The notes beneath the pieces are model-generated. The model worked only from the letters and a program-made list of their open reading frames with translations, did no database searches and was not told where the DNA came from. Shown piece after piece: positions 1 through 8,618 of a DNA stretch of 64,000 bases; within the stretch, counting starts at the first letter, position 1, and the number at the start of each line of letters is the position of its first letter. A program made the translations under genes and the position numbers. Source of the stretch: Paraburkholderia sediminicola. Its GTDB lineage: Bacteria > Pseudomonadota > Gammaproteobacteria > Burkholderiales > Burkholderiaceae. The DNA is taken from positions 310,001 to 374,000 of the forward strand of contig NZ_CADIKC010000006.1 in assembly GCF_902859805.1 (NCBI RefSeq), given 5' to 3'.

Positions 1-32
1 AGGTTGGATGGGCTTAATGTTCGTATCCATGA

Positions 33-596
33 TTAACGTTCCCGGTTATCATCAGAACTACCGCGAATTGCCTCTTTCAAGTATTCGTACGTCTTGTAAA
101 TAATCTCAGCCCCAATGTATGCAGCCCCAAGAGTTTCCGCGACGACAGAACCTGCCACTGCCGCAATTGGTGCGCCGGAGATTTGCTCCATGACTTGTGC
201 GGGTGGCGTACCTTGACCTGGTCCACTTTGTTTCCCGTCCCATGGGCCCATTTGAGGCGTTGGTTGCTGAGCCTGCCCGGTTGGATTATCAGGAGTGCAC
301 GTCATTGGCGCAGGGGAGTCAGTTAATAGAGTTCCTTGCTGCGTCTGCAAAAGTTCGGCGGGGGATGTTCCGTAGCCGTTTAGCACGCCATTTATAATCG
401 GATCCTTCGGTCCCTCAGAAGTCGCATTTTTTGGATCATTTTTGGAGTCTGAAACGCCAATGCCGCCGCGGGAAGAGTCAAGTTCAGGCGAAGGACCGCC
501 TGACAGTCCTGACGGTGCTCGGCCAGTTCCCGGGGTGGGCGCCGTTGGCGCATCGCTCGTCCTAGTACTCCCTTCTGGTTCGGCTGAATTAACCAT
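33..596 (-). CDS. Hypothetical Pro/Gly/Ser-rich protein
   Basis: I do not recognise this 187-residue protein. The first 130 residues are low-complexity, rich in Pro, Gly, Ser, Thr and Gln, and look disordered. The last 50 or so contain a small-residue hydrophobic stretch (GAPIAAVAGSVVAETLGAA) followed by a Tyr/Lys/Glu-rich amphipathic tail. An ATG at 596 is preferred over a TTG three bases upstream because GGAAG lies seven bases before it. It is the last minus-strand gene of the phage-derived block. A disordered linker plus a membrane-active segment could suit a phage structural or secreted protein, but no function can be assigned. Confidence 0.55.
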   Translation of the reverse strand: MVNSAEPEGSTRTSDAPTAPTPGTGRAPSGLSGGPSPELDSSRGGIGVSDSKNDPKNATSEGPKDPIINGVLNGYGTSPAELLQTQQGTLLTDSPAPMTCTPDNPTGQAQQPTPQMGPWDGKQSGPGQGTPPAQVMEQISGAPIAAVAGSVVAETLGAAYIGAEIIYKTYEYLKEAIRGSSDDNRER

Positions 597-599
597 CAA

Positions 600-938
600 T
601 TTGCTTCCAGCGGGTGACTTGGCCAGTGAGCGGAATTCCCCGCGCGATTGTTCAACGACTAGATCAGTTCTAGTTCAGGAAAAGTGCGTTTTAAGAGCGC
701 ACTTATCATGTGGACACAGGCGAGCGTCGCTATAAGGACGATTCTTGGCGCTACAGTACGTATAACTACGTCCGAAAAGTTGGTCAGATCAAGGTGCGCC
801 AACGCAACATAAGCACGCTGAACTAGGTGCCTGACTAGAGGATAGGCGTCGCTCGGTGGAGCGGACCGCCATTTTGTAGCGAATTTTGGTGTCCTTATGC
901 GCGCTCGGGATGTACGCTCAGCGTCAACCTCGGCGGCC
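600..938 (-). other. Phage-block stretch with no convincing gene
   Basis: This stretch is less GC-rich than the rest of the window. A minus-strand open frame covers 659-1012, with a hydrophobic segment near its end (IVLIATLACVHMISALL). It has no good start or ribosome-binding site and overlaps the small ORF at 939-1103, so I do not call it as a gene. It is probably decayed prophage DNA. Confidence 0.3.
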
Positions 939-1103
939 CTATCGCAGCAACACCCGCCTGAGCGACCGACCGCTGGCGTCGAGAGCTGCCAGTCGCGCCA
1001 CGATGCCGGCACGATCGCTGGCGATCTCTGCTAGATTGCGATTAGGGGCAGAGACTACCGGGACGGCCGCCGCGCGGAGGTCGCCTGCATGCTTCTGTGC
1101 CAT
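939..1103 (-). CDS. Small phage-block ORF, translationally coupled
   Basis: A possible 54-residue product beginning MAQKHAGDLRAAAVPVVSAP. Its ATG at 1103 overlaps the TGA of the preceding small ORF (TGATG), the arrangement typical of translational coupling. The sequence is soluble, with an Ala/Arg-rich helix, and has no family I recognise. The coupling and its place downstream of the Ogr-like genes are the only support. It could be a remnant of a larger gene. Confidence 0.3.
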   Translation of the reverse strand: MAQKHAGDLRAAAVPVVSAPNRNLAEIASDRAGIVARLAALDASGRSLRRVLLR

Positions 1104-1258
1104 CAAGAAAAACATGGTGTGGCTGTAACAGTTCGCCACCGTGCAGCCATCCACAGAGCTGCGCCGATCACCCTAATGCGCCAGCCGTACGGGCGGAACA
1201 GGGCGGGGACCAAATGGGCGGCGACAACCAGCATGACACCGACGCAGATAAGCAGCAC
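1103..1258 (-). CDS. Small hydrophobic membrane ORF
   Basis: A GTG-started 51-residue frame with a clear membrane segment (VLLICVGVMLVVAAHLVPAL) and a basic tail. It overlaps, in another frame, the 3' half of the small membrane ORF at 1173-1373. That upstream ORF turns Arg-rich just where this one turns hydrophobic. The pair may therefore be one two-helix holin-like protein split by a frameshift in the G-rich run around 1265-1285. Function unknown. Confidence 0.3.
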   Translation of the reverse strand: MLLICVGVMLVVAAHLVPALFRPYGWRIRVIGAALWMAARWRTVTATPCFS

Positions 1259-1373
1259 GCGCTCCGCGGGCCACCCGCCCCGCTGCCACCGACAGACAGG
1301 CGGCAGTCACCGTGACCACAAGTGCAATTGGCGCTGGTTGTGCTCTCATTGGCATGGTCATTTTGATGTACAT
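1173..1373 (-). CDS. Small membrane protein, possibly frameshifted
   Basis: A 66-residue frame that starts 17 bases after the second Ogr-like gene, behind a purine-rich GGGGGAGAG. Residues 14-33 form one hydrophobic segment (APIALVVTVTAACLSVAAG). After that the sequence becomes an Arg-rich, out-of-frame-looking tail. The continuing hydrophobic coding signal lies in the next frame (1103-1258). A two-helix phage protein broken by a one-base change is the simplest reading, but two overlapping genes cannot be excluded. Confidence 0.35.
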   Translation of the reverse strand: MYIKMTMPMRAQPAPIALVVTVTAACLSVAAGRVARGARAAYLRRCHAGCRRPFGPRPVPPVRLAH

Positions 1374-1390
1374 CTCTCCCCCGGAGCTTA

Positions 1391-1603
1391 TTAAAGGTCG
1401 AACTGCAATTCGGTGTTGCTTCGCCTCTGCCGTTTGGGTATGGGCAGTTCGGGCGGGAACATCTCGAGCTTCGTGCGATATGTGTGACCGCACGTCACGT
1501 CATCGCACTGGAAGTCAATCTCCCAATCCGTCTCCGATTTCTTTTCCATCGCCCGCGCGATGCCGCGAGCGCCGCATTGCGGGCAAGCGATCGTGAACCT
1601 CAC
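1391..1603 (-). CDS. Ogr/Delta-like zinc-finger activator (second copy)
   Basis: A 70-residue protein of the P2 Ogr/Delta type, the small zinc-binding activators of phage late promoters that contact the RNA polymerase alpha subunit. The metal site is visible as CPQC near residue 7 and C-D-D-V-T-C near residue 33, followed by a basic tail. Its ATG overlaps the stop of the upstream Ogr-like gene by four bases, so the two are probably translated as a unit. No P2-type late genes are present here, so it may be a relic or may act on promoters elsewhere. Confidence 0.7.
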   Translation of the reverse strand: MRFTIACPQCGARGIARAMEKKSETDWEIDFQCDDVTCGHTYRTKLEMFPPELPIPKRQRRSNTELQFDL

Positions 1604-1863
1604 GGCCGGCTCTCCCGATTCATCGTCGTTCGCGCGTTCACCGCACCGCGGAGCATCGGCGACGGCCGCACTTGGAGCGACACGCCTTCGCGCGGCCGGG
1701 ATGACGCCGACAACGAAAACAGGATCTCGAAACCTGCTGGCGTGCGATAGCCGCAGTCTTCACAAACGAAGTACATGCGCCGCAAAGTTGTCGATAGACT
1801 TTCGGTATGGCGCGCATCAATTTCACCGCCGCAGCACGGGCAATCGATTTTCATTTGTGTCAT
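1600..1863 (-). CDS. Ogr/Delta-like zinc-finger activator (first copy)
   Basis: An 87-residue protein with two Cys pairs, CPCC near residue 8 and CEDC near residue 34, as in Ogr/Delta-family phage late-gene activators. I place the start at ATG 1863, inside the 14-base gap after the replication gene, because an upstream alternative would run into that gene. The C-terminal third beyond the zinc site is longer than in P2 Ogr and is poorly structured. It sits directly downstream of the rep remnant and overlaps the second copy by four bases. Confidence 0.65.
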   Translation of the reverse strand: MTQMKIDCPCCGGEIDARHTESLSTTLRRMYFVCEDCGYRTPAGFEILFSLSASSRPREGVSLQVRPSPMLRGAVNARTTMNRESRP

Positions 1864-1877
1864 GGAAATTTTTTGCT

Positions 1878-3180
1878 CTACAGGTTCCGTTGACCCCATT
1901 TCTCGCCTCGCCCTTCCCCGCTGACGCTGATTTCATTGCCGCGATTCAACTGCGCAACGGGATCGGCCACCCCTGGCCGAATGCTGCGCGTACAGTTATT
2001 GACACGAGTCCGAGTGCTCGCGGCTTCGCCGCTGCGCTCAACCTTCCGCCACTCGTAGCGAGTAGCCGGAACAAAAATCTCTGTTTCCTTCGAGTACGCA
2101 CACATACCGTCCACGATGTAGGCAACGCCCGTCGCTGCAACGCCGTGTGATACCTTGACCGGCGCGATCCCGTAGCGGCCTTCCCTGTGCTGCGTGGTGC
2201 GCTTCACGTAAATGAGGCGTTCTTCGCCTGCAACACCACCCATGGCCCGCGCGTATAGCGCCCAATCCGCTTTATGGGTATCGGTCTTCTGTGCCGCGTG
2301 CCATGCCGCCACAATTGCGGGGGATTCTTCAGCGGTCGGGAGGTCTTCAGCCTTCACACGCCGCAGCTCACGCCACACGCCAACAGGCGCACCGCCGAAC
2401 TGCTGAAATTGGCGAATGCCCCACAGCGCGGCCCAAGCTTCCACGCGTTGCGATGGTGTAATTTCGTCTTCGCCCCACATATCCGCCTGGACGATGTAGC
2501 CCTCTTGCGTCTTGTGGTCGCCGACCGCATGACCGTCGATGTTCTTGGCGATGTACTTCGCGATGTAGCCAACTGCTGAACCTTTGGCGCTGTCGATTCG
2601 CTCAAACTTCACACGCCGTTCCTGCGCCCCGGCCTCGTTGCCCGAATCGCGCAGGCCGTGGGCGCGCATCACAGCGCAAACGCGGTCTACATCGTTCGAG
2701 AAAATCAGGCCGTGCCAATGCGGTGTAGCGTCGTGATGCGGCTCTGCCACGCGCATGCCGAAATACGTCACGCCCTCGCGCTTGAGCTGCGCGCGAATCC
2801 GCGCCCATACCTTGCGCAAATACACCTGTCCGTCGCGAGCCGAGGCGCCGCTGTATTTTTTGTTCGGAATGAACCGGGTGCCGTTGCCCAATTGCCGGAT
2901 GGCGTGAAAACGGCTCGGGCAAGTGAGCGTGAACATCACGCCTTCAAAGTGGGCTGCGACTGCCAGATCTTCACAGCCGCGAAGGCGCGTCATCAGCTCG
3001 CCGCGCTTAAGTGCCTTGTTGGAAATGCTCTTTGCTGCCAGCTCGGCGAGCGTGAAACGGTGGCCGAGTTCGTTTTCCAGCGTGACAGCTTCAAGCGTGG
3101 CCGCGTTACGTCGGTTCTGCGCAATGCGCCGGCGCACGGCTTCATCGCTCGCGTACGGTTCAGCCTTGTAGTGAACGTAA
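1878..3180 (-). pseudogene. 5'-truncated P2 gpA-type replication endonuclease
   Basis: This is the C-terminal part of a rolling-circle replication initiator (phage GPA family, HUH endonuclease). The His-hydrophobic-His metal motif is visible in TPHWHGLIF, and the catalytic tyrosine region in GYIAKYIAKNIDG. The longest frame with a start begins at GTG 3137 and gives 419 residues. The same frame continues upstream with recognisable family sequence (HYKAEPYASDEAV) until about 3180, where it meets porin sequence. Family members are usually about 700-800 residues, so the N-terminal half is missing. The catalytic core looks intact, but without a native start or promoter it is probably inactive. Confidence 0.65.
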
Positions 3181-3181
3181 T

Positions 3182-3448
3182 GCAGGCGGATACCGCATCA
3201 CCCCCACTTTCCATGCCGCGCTCGGCGAAATCTATACGAATGTATCGACGAACGGAAAGGTGGACTCGTGGCGCTACTGGCAGACGACGGCAGGACTTCA
3301 ATACTTCCTTTCCAAATCGACAGACGTCTACATTGACTTGCTGTACCAACGCGCCACGAACGCAGTTGCGCAGATCGAGGGGGCATCCGGCCCGTCGAGT
3401 AGCCACACGCAATTTATTGCCGTCACAGGCATCCGTCACAAGTTCTGA
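3182..3448 (+). pseudogene. Outer-membrane porin, C-terminal stub
   Basis: The plus-strand frame encodes about 88 residues typical of the end of a Burkholderia trimeric porin: beta-strand sequence (YRITPTF, WRYWQTTAGLQYFLS, DVYIDLLYQRA) and a terminal GIRHKF ending in the Phe recognised by the outer-membrane assembly machinery. There is no start codon or signal peptide. The sequence upstream of about 3180 belongs to the phage replication gene on the other strand. The porin was evidently cut by an insertion or deletion at that point. Confidence 0.7.
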
Positions 3449-3571
3449 CGATCCGGCGAACGCTCAGAAGTTTCCTGATGTGTTCGCTGTTGTGATGTTC
3501 AGAGTCGGCGCCGAACGAACAGAAAGCCGGTCGGCGCGAGACATGCCATGCAGTCGCTCCGACCGAAGCAG

Positions 3572-4492
3572 TCAAGGCCTCGTGACATCAGTGAATTCGT
3601 GCGCCGTAGGAGTGCGTAGGCGCGGCGTCACGAAGTCGAGAAAAGCACGCAACTTCAACGGCAGCGGCGCTTGTCCTTTATGCACGAGATTGATAGGCAA
3701 TGGCGCCGACTCAAAAGTGTCGAGCACGACGCGAAGTGTGTTGTCACGTATGGCGTCTGCAACCTGGTAGGACAACACACGTACTAATCCAACTCCGAGA
3801 CTCGCGGCAGCAATAGCTGCCTCCGCCGTATTGACTGTTAGCCGTGAATGAACCGGCACGGACAACTCTGACTTACCGCTCCCGAAAACCCAGGCGCGCA
3901 CGGACTCGAGGACCTCGAAGGTAATGCACTCATGGCCGGCGAGATCGCGTGGGTTTGTCGGCTCGCCATGAGTTGCCAGATACGCCTGACTCGCACATAC
4001 CACCCGGCGAACCGTTCCAACTCTCGTCGCCATGAACGTGCTATCTGGCAGTTCGCCGATCCGGACCGCGATGTCGGTGTGTTCGTCCATCAGATGCACG
4101 ACGCGATCCGTGAGCACGAGACTGATGTCGATCTCCGGATAGTGCGCTAGAAAATCCGCAACCACCGGTACGACGTGCAAGCGCCCGAAAACGACGGGCG
4201 CGGTCACCACGAGCTCGCCTCTAGGCGCGGCGTATTCTCCAGTCGCGGCGCGCTCGGCCTCCCCAATTTCTTCGAGAATGCGCCGGCAGGCTGCCACGTA
4301 TGAGCTCCCGGCATCCGTCAACGAAAGTTGTCGCGTCGTGCGGTGAAGCAGACGCGTCTTCAGATGAGACTCCAGGTCCCCAACCTTGCGGCTGACCGTT
4401 GCCAGCGGCATGCCGAGGCGACGCGCGGCAGCCGACAGACTGCCCGAATCAACGACAGCGACAAGGATAGACATGGATTCAAGACGATTCAT
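3572..4492 (-). CDS. LysR-type regulator (CrgA/AaeR-like)
   Basis: A 306-residue LysR-type regulator. The winged helix-turn-helix occupies residues 1-60 (SLSAAARRLGMPLATVSRK), followed by a periplasmic-binding-fold effector domain of the CrgA-like type (DIAVRIGELPDS). The ATG at 4492 is preferred to an upstream ATG at 4504 because it matches the usual LysR N-terminus. It is divergent from the MFS gene at 4636, across a 143-base spacer containing AATCC-TGAT-GGATT, so it probably controls that transporter. The effector is unknown. Confidence 0.85.
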   Translation of the reverse strand: MNRLESMSILVAVVDSGSLSAAARRLGMPLATVSRKVGDLESHLKTRLLHRTTRQLSLTDAGSSYVAACRRILEEIGEAERAATGEYAAPRGELVVTAPVVFGRLHVVPVVADFLAHYPEIDISLVLTDRVVHLMDEHTDIAVRIGELPDSTFMATRVGTVRRVVCASQAYLATHGEPTNPRDLAGHECITFEVLESVRAWVFGSGKSELSVPVHSRLTVNTAEAAIAAASLGVGLVRVLSYQVADAIRDNTLRVVLDTFESAPLPINLVHKGQAPLPLKLRAFLDFVTPRLRTPTAHEFTDVTRP

Positions 4493-4635
4493 GAACTCTA
4501 TCAAATAATGGAAGGATGATTCCTAATCCTGATGGATTCTCTTTGTTTATGCAAGCGCATACAGTTCGCAACTGAACCCTGGTTCGCAGCATTTTGCTGT
4601 CGATGCCGGAGAGATCGAACTAACCGGAGAACACC

Positions 4636-5904
4636 GTGCGCGGCCTGCCCACTACCCCCGAAATTGCAACACCGCCCGCGGTAGCGTCGCGCGGCAGGAT
4701 CGCCATGATGGCGATCATCGCTGGCGCGGTGATCACCAATATCTATTGCACCCAGCCGATCCTGCCATTGATCAAAGCGGGGCTGGGGGTCGACCTGACG
4801 ACGGTTGATCTGGTCGCCGCTGCGGCGTTGCTCGGTTTCTCTACCGGGCTCGCGCTGCTGTTGCCACTCGGCGACCGCTTCGACCGGCGCAAGCTGGTGC
4901 TTGGCCAGATCGCACTTGCCTTCGTTTTCGCCGCCACCGCGGCAATCTCGCCCGGTATCTGGACACTGATTGCGGCGTCCTTTGGTCTTGGCATCGTCAG
5001 CTGCGTGCCGCAGCAACTTGTGCCTTTTGCGGCCGTCATGTCGCGGCCGACCGAGCGAGGGCGTAACGTCGGGACGGTCGTCAGCGGCATCATGGTCGGC
5101 ATCCTGCTCGGCCGCACGATCGCCGGGCTGGTTGGTGCGGCTTATGGCTGGCGCGCGGTCTACGGCATGGAAGCGGCGTTCATGGTGCCGGTCTGGATCG
5201 CTGCCGCTTCGCTCCTGCCGCGGGGTGTGCCCTCCACGAATCTTTCCTACGGCCGGCTGCTCGCTTCGCTGTGGCCACTGGCGCGGGACAATCGTCCGAT
5301 TCGTGAATCGATGCTTGTGCAGGCATTGTTGTGGGCCTGTTTCAACGCCTTCTGGGTCAATCTGGCGGCGCTCCTTGCCAGCGGACCATGGCATCTTGGC
5401 AGTGCGTGGGCGGGTGCCTTCGGCATCATCGGTGCGGCCGGCGCGTTTGCCGCTTCGCTCGGCGGGCGTGCCTCCGACCGGCTCGGGACCCGCACTGTGG
5501 TTGGGGCCAGTATCGGCATCGTTACGCTTGCCTACCTGCTTCTCTCCGGCGCGAACTCCTCGCTTACGTTCCTCGTGATCGGTGTCGTTGTGCTCGATAT
5601 CGGCGTGCAGGCCGGATTGGTATCCAATCAGACTCGCGCCTTCGCAGTCGATCCGAAAGCTCAGGGCCGCATCAACAGCCTCTATATGACCGCCACCTTC
5701 TTCGGCGGCGCCCTCGGCACAGTGGTCAGTGGCTGGCTGATGACCCACTTCGGCTGGACGGGCATCGTCGCCTTCGGTATCGCGCTCGGGCTCGTCGCTT
5801 CGGCATTCCACCTGATCGGCGCTCCTCGCCGCACAGGGGCACCGCAAGGTCCGCTTCCCGACGCACCAATCAACGCGGGGCAAATCACATCGAACCCGGA
5901 TTGA
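4636..5904 (+). CDS. MFS transporter (YnfM/NepI-like)
   Basis: A 422-residue major facilitator superfamily permease with about 12 hydrophobic segments. The CTQPILPLI motif in helix 1 and the GDRFDRRK loop between helices 2 and 3 are typical of the drug and sugar-efflux-type branch. It starts at GTG 4636, eight bases after a GGAGA ribosome-binding site. The divergent LysR at 3572-4492 is its likely regulator. Family members export small molecules by proton antiport. The substrate cannot be read from sequence. Confidence 0.85.
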   Translation: MRGLPTTPEIATPPAVASRGRIAMMAIIAGAVITNIYCTQPILPLIKAGLGVDLTTVDLVAAAALLGFSTGLALLLPLGDRFDRRKLVLGQIALAFVFAATAAISPGIWTLIAASFGLGIVSCVPQQLVPFAAVMSRPTERGRNVGTVVSGIMVGILLGRTIAGLVGAAYGWRAVYGMEAAFMVPVWIAAASLLPRGVPSTNLSYGRLLASLWPLARDNRPIRESMLVQALLWACFNAFWVNLAALLASGPWHLGSAWAGAFGIIGAAGAFAASLGGRASDRLGTRTVVGASIGIVTLAYLLLSGANSSLTFLVIGVVVLDIGVQAGLVSNQTRAFAVDPKAQGRINSLYMTATFFGGALGTVVSGWLMTHFGWTGIVAFGIALGLVASAFHLIGAPRRTGAPQGPLPDAPINAGQITSNPD

Positions 5905-6001
5905 AGTAATCCATTGAGAACCTGGTGACAGGAGTCAGCGGGTTTTGCACGAGTTGACGCGGGCAGGATGGCACTGAAAGATCGCACCGACCCCGCCAGG
6001 G

Positions 6002-6024
6002 ACGCGCTAGTTACTCAAGCGCGT
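6002..6024. terminator. Hairpin ahead of mmsA
   Basis: A perfect 7-bp inverted repeat, ACGCGCT/AGCGCGT, with a 9-base loop. It lies about 100 bases after the MFS stop and 30 bases before the mmsA start. There is no T-tract. It may end MFS transcription or structure the mmsA leader. Confidence 0.35.
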
Positions 6025-6053
6025 ACCGCCAATCTACCTTTTAGGAGAGACGT

Positions 6054-7547
6054 ATGAGCGAAGCAGATCAAGGCGCCACGCGTGTGCGCGAGCTGAGTCA
6101 TTTCATCGACGGTCAACGCGCCACTGGCGTGAGCGGGCAGTTCGCCGAGGTATTCGATCCGGCGCAAGGCCGTGTGACGGCCCGCGTGCCGGTCGCAAAC
6201 GCAGCTGAAGTCGACGCCGCCGTCGCCGCTGCAAAAGCCGCGTTCCCGGCCTGGAGCGAAACTTCGCCGCTAACGCGTGCTCGTTTGATGTTCAAGTTCA
6301 AGGAACTGCTTGAGGCGCATAGCGACGAACTCGCCGAGCTCATTACGCGCGACCACGGTAAGCTGTTTTCGGACGCGAAGGGCGAGGTGATGCGCGGTAT
6401 CGAAATCGTCGAATTCGCGTGTGGCATTCCGAACCTGCTCAAGACCGATTTCACCGATCAGATCAGCGGCGGCATGGACGCCTGGAATCTACGCCAACCG
6501 CTCGGCGTGGCGGCGGGCGTCACGCCGTTCAATTTCCCGATGGTGGTCCCGTGCTGGATGTTTGTGATGGCCGCCGCGACCGGTAACACGTTCATACTGA
6601 AGCCCTCGGAGCGCACGCCGTCGGCATCGATCCGCCTTGCCGAGCTGTTCATCGAGGCGGGCTTTCCGAAAGGCGTCTTCAATGTCGTGCATGGCAGCAA
6701 GGCCGTCGTCGATGGGCTGATCCAGCATCCCGATGTGGTCGCGATATCTGTCGTCGCCTCGACGCCGGTTGCTGAATACATCTACGGCGAAAGCGCAAAG
6801 CGCGGCAAGCGCGTGCAGGCGCTAGGCAGCGCGAAGAATCATCTCGTCGTCATGCCCGACGCGAATATCGATCAAGCCGTGGATGCGCTGATCAACTCGG
6901 CGTACGGCTCGGCGGGCGAACGCTGCATGGCAACCTCAGTCGCAGTGGCGGTTGGTCCTATTGGCGATGAGCTGATCGAGCGCCTCGCGCCGCGTGTGCG
7001 CTCGCTCAGGATGGGCAGCGGCATGGAGGAGCCCGGTCTGGACATGGGCCCGCTCATCAGCGCCGCGCATCGCACGAAGGTGTTGGGCTATATCGACGCG
7101 GGCATCGCGGCAGGTGCGAAGCTCGTCGTCGATGGCCGCGGCCAGACCGTGCCGGGCCGCGAAGAGGGTTTCTTTCTCGGCGGCTCGCTCTTTGACGACG
7201 TGAAGCCGGATATGAGCATCTATCGGGAAGAGATTTTCGGGCCGGTTCTGTCGGTTGTGCGCGTGCCTGATCTCGCGAGTGCGATCGCACTCGTCAACGC
7301 GCACGAACTGGGCAACTGCGTATCGCTTTTCACCTCCGACGGCGCTGCGGCGCGCGCATTCTCCCGGCAGATTCAGGTTGGCATGGTGGGCATTAACGTG
7401 CCGAGTCCGGTGCCGTCGGCATGGCATTCGTTCGGGGGCTGGAAGCGATCGCTGTTCGGCGATCATCACGCGTACGGCGAAGAGGCTGTGCGCTTCTACA
7501 CGCACTACAAGAGCGTCATGCAACGCTGGCCCGACAGCGTCGCCTAA
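6054..7547 (+). CDS. mmsA: CoA-acylating methylmalonate-semialdehyde dehydrogenase
   Basis: A 497-residue aldehyde dehydrogenase of the MmsA type. The family oxidises methylmalonate or malonate semialdehyde to propionyl-CoA or acetyl-CoA with NAD and CoA, in valine, inositol and beta-alanine catabolism. Visible features are [12 protein letters not shown], the catalytic Cys in [15 protein letters not shown], and the MmsA-type [13 protein letters not shown] end. Some motif positions differ from what I recall as usual: VVASTP for FVGSTP and LGSAKNH for LGGAKNH. AGGAGAG precedes the ATG. No mmsB or acyl-CoA dehydrogenase lies beside it, so its pathway here is open. Confidence 0.88.
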   Translation: MSEADQGATRVRELSHFIDGQRATGVSGQFAEVFDPAQGRVTARVPVANAAEVDAAVAAAKAAFPAWSETSPLTRARLMFKFKELLEAHSDELAELITRDHGKLFSDAKGEVMRGIEIVEFACGIPNLLKTDFTDQISGGMDAWNLRQPLGVAAGVTPFNFPMVVPCWMFVMAAATGNTFILKPSERTPSASIRLAELFIEAGFPKGVFNVVHGSKAVVDGLIQHPDVVAISVVASTPVAEYIYGESAKRGKRVQALGSAKNHLVVMPDANIDQAVDALINSAYGSAGERCMATSVAVAVGPIGDELIERLAPRVRSLRMGSGMEEPGLDMGPLISAAHRTKVLGYIDAGIAAGAKLVVDGRGQTVPGREEGFFLGGSLFDDVKPDMSIYREEIFGPVLSVVRVPDLASAIALVNAHELGNCVSLFTSDGAAARAFSRQIQVGMVGINVPSPVPSAWHSFGGWKRSLFGDHHAYGEEAVRFYTHYKSVMQRWPDSVA

Positions 7548-7559
7548 AGTGCGGAATTC

Positions 7560-7597
7560 GCAATGCCTGTGGTCAGGTTCGCCGACCCGGGCATTGC
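7560..7597. terminator. Bidirectional terminator-like hairpin
   Basis: Perfect 8-bp arms GCAATGCC (7560-7567) and GGCATTGC (7590-7597) enclose a second 4-bp stem, GGTC/GACC. It lies between the convergent mmsA and LysR genes and could end both transcripts. No T-tract is adjacent. Confidence 0.5.
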
Positions 7598-7659
7598 AAC
7601 ACCTCTCTTTCATCCGATAACGCACACGTAACTAGTAATGCCAAGCCTGCTGAAGCGAA

Positions 7660-8565
7660 CTAGCTTTGGTCGGCACGATGAATCGAATACAAGTCGACTA
7701 ACCAGTCGATAAAAATGTCGACCCGCTTTGGCCTGGTTCGATTAGGCACATACACAACGGACACTGGGCGGGGATTTAACGGATAGTCGCTCAGAACCTT
7801 GCACAGTCGGCCTGCTCGCACATGAGCGTCAAGTATAAAAGTGCTCCCCTGTATCAATCCGAGGCCCGCGAGCCCACATGCCATGTAGGTATCTGTGTCG
7901 TTCACCAGGATCGCGCTCTTCAGCTGAACGGAACGCACCTCACTTCCCTCGAGAAACTCCCAACCTCTGACACGGCCTGACTTCAGGGCGTAACTCACGC
8001 CGATGTGATCGCTGAGGTCATCCAGGTTCAAGGGCTCGCTATGGACACGGATATATTCGGGCGACGCGTAGGTCAGCGTTTTGTAATGGCCCACCGTTTT
8101 AGCAACTAGTCCGGGTTCGCTCACCGCTCCCACGCGCAGGGCACAGTCCAGTCCCTCTTCGATCAAATCGGAGTGGTGATCGGCAATGCTGATGTCCAGG
8201 CGAATGTCAGGATTACTGGCGAAAAATTTCGGTAGATCCGGGATAACCGTCGACTTCGCGACTAGCGAGGGCATGCTGACTCGGACTACTCCGCTTTTGC
8301 TTCCCGTGGAAGCCTGAGCATCGGCGTCCATTTCGTCCAGATCCCGAAGAAGCGCGACACAACGTTCGTAGTAGCGCAAGCCAGCGTCTGTCGGCTTGCT
8401 TCGGCGGGTTGTGCGGATAAGAAGTTTCACGCCCAGATCCGACTCGAGCGCCTGAACCATACGGGTAACATAGACCGCCGAGGTATGCAGAACTTCGGCG
8501 GCTCTCGTGAAGGTGGCCGCTTCGACCACCTTCACATACACCTTCATTGCGGAAATCTTGTCCAT
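7660..8565 (-). CDS. LysR-type regulator
   Basis: A 301-residue LysR-type regulator with an N-terminal winged helix-turn-helix (TFTRAAEVLHTSAVYVTRMV) and a CrgA-like effector domain (LDCALRVGAVSEPGLVAKTVG). It lies 53 bases downstream of, and in the same direction as, the acetolactate-synthase-type gene, so it may be co-transcribed with it rather than divergent in the usual LysR manner. It converges on mmsA. Its codon use is less GC-biased than its neighbours. Confidence 0.82.
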   Translation of the reverse strand: MDKISAMKVYVKVVEAATFTRAAEVLHTSAVYVTRMVQALESDLGVKLLIRTTRRSKPTDAGLRYYERCVALLRDLDEMDADAQASTGSKSGVVRVSMPSLVAKSTVIPDLPKFFASNPDIRLDISIADHHSDLIEEGLDCALRVGAVSEPGLVAKTVGHYKTLTYASPEYIRVHSEPLNLDDLSDHIGVSYALKSGRVRGWEFLEGSEVRSVQLKSAILVNDTDTYMACGLAGLGLIQGSTFILDAHVRAGRLCKVLSDYPLNPRPVSVVYVPNRTRPKRVDIFIDWLVDLYSIHRADQS

Positions 8566-8618
8566 CGTGTGTCGTTACGTTTCTCTTTACATGTTGAGGT
8601 TCGCTGCACGAAGGATGG

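Noticed and set aside
4501-5883. 460-residue minus-strand open frame opposite the MFS gene
   Set aside because: It is Arg/Asp/His-rich with no domain, and mirrors the codon pattern of the well-supported MFS gene on the other strand.
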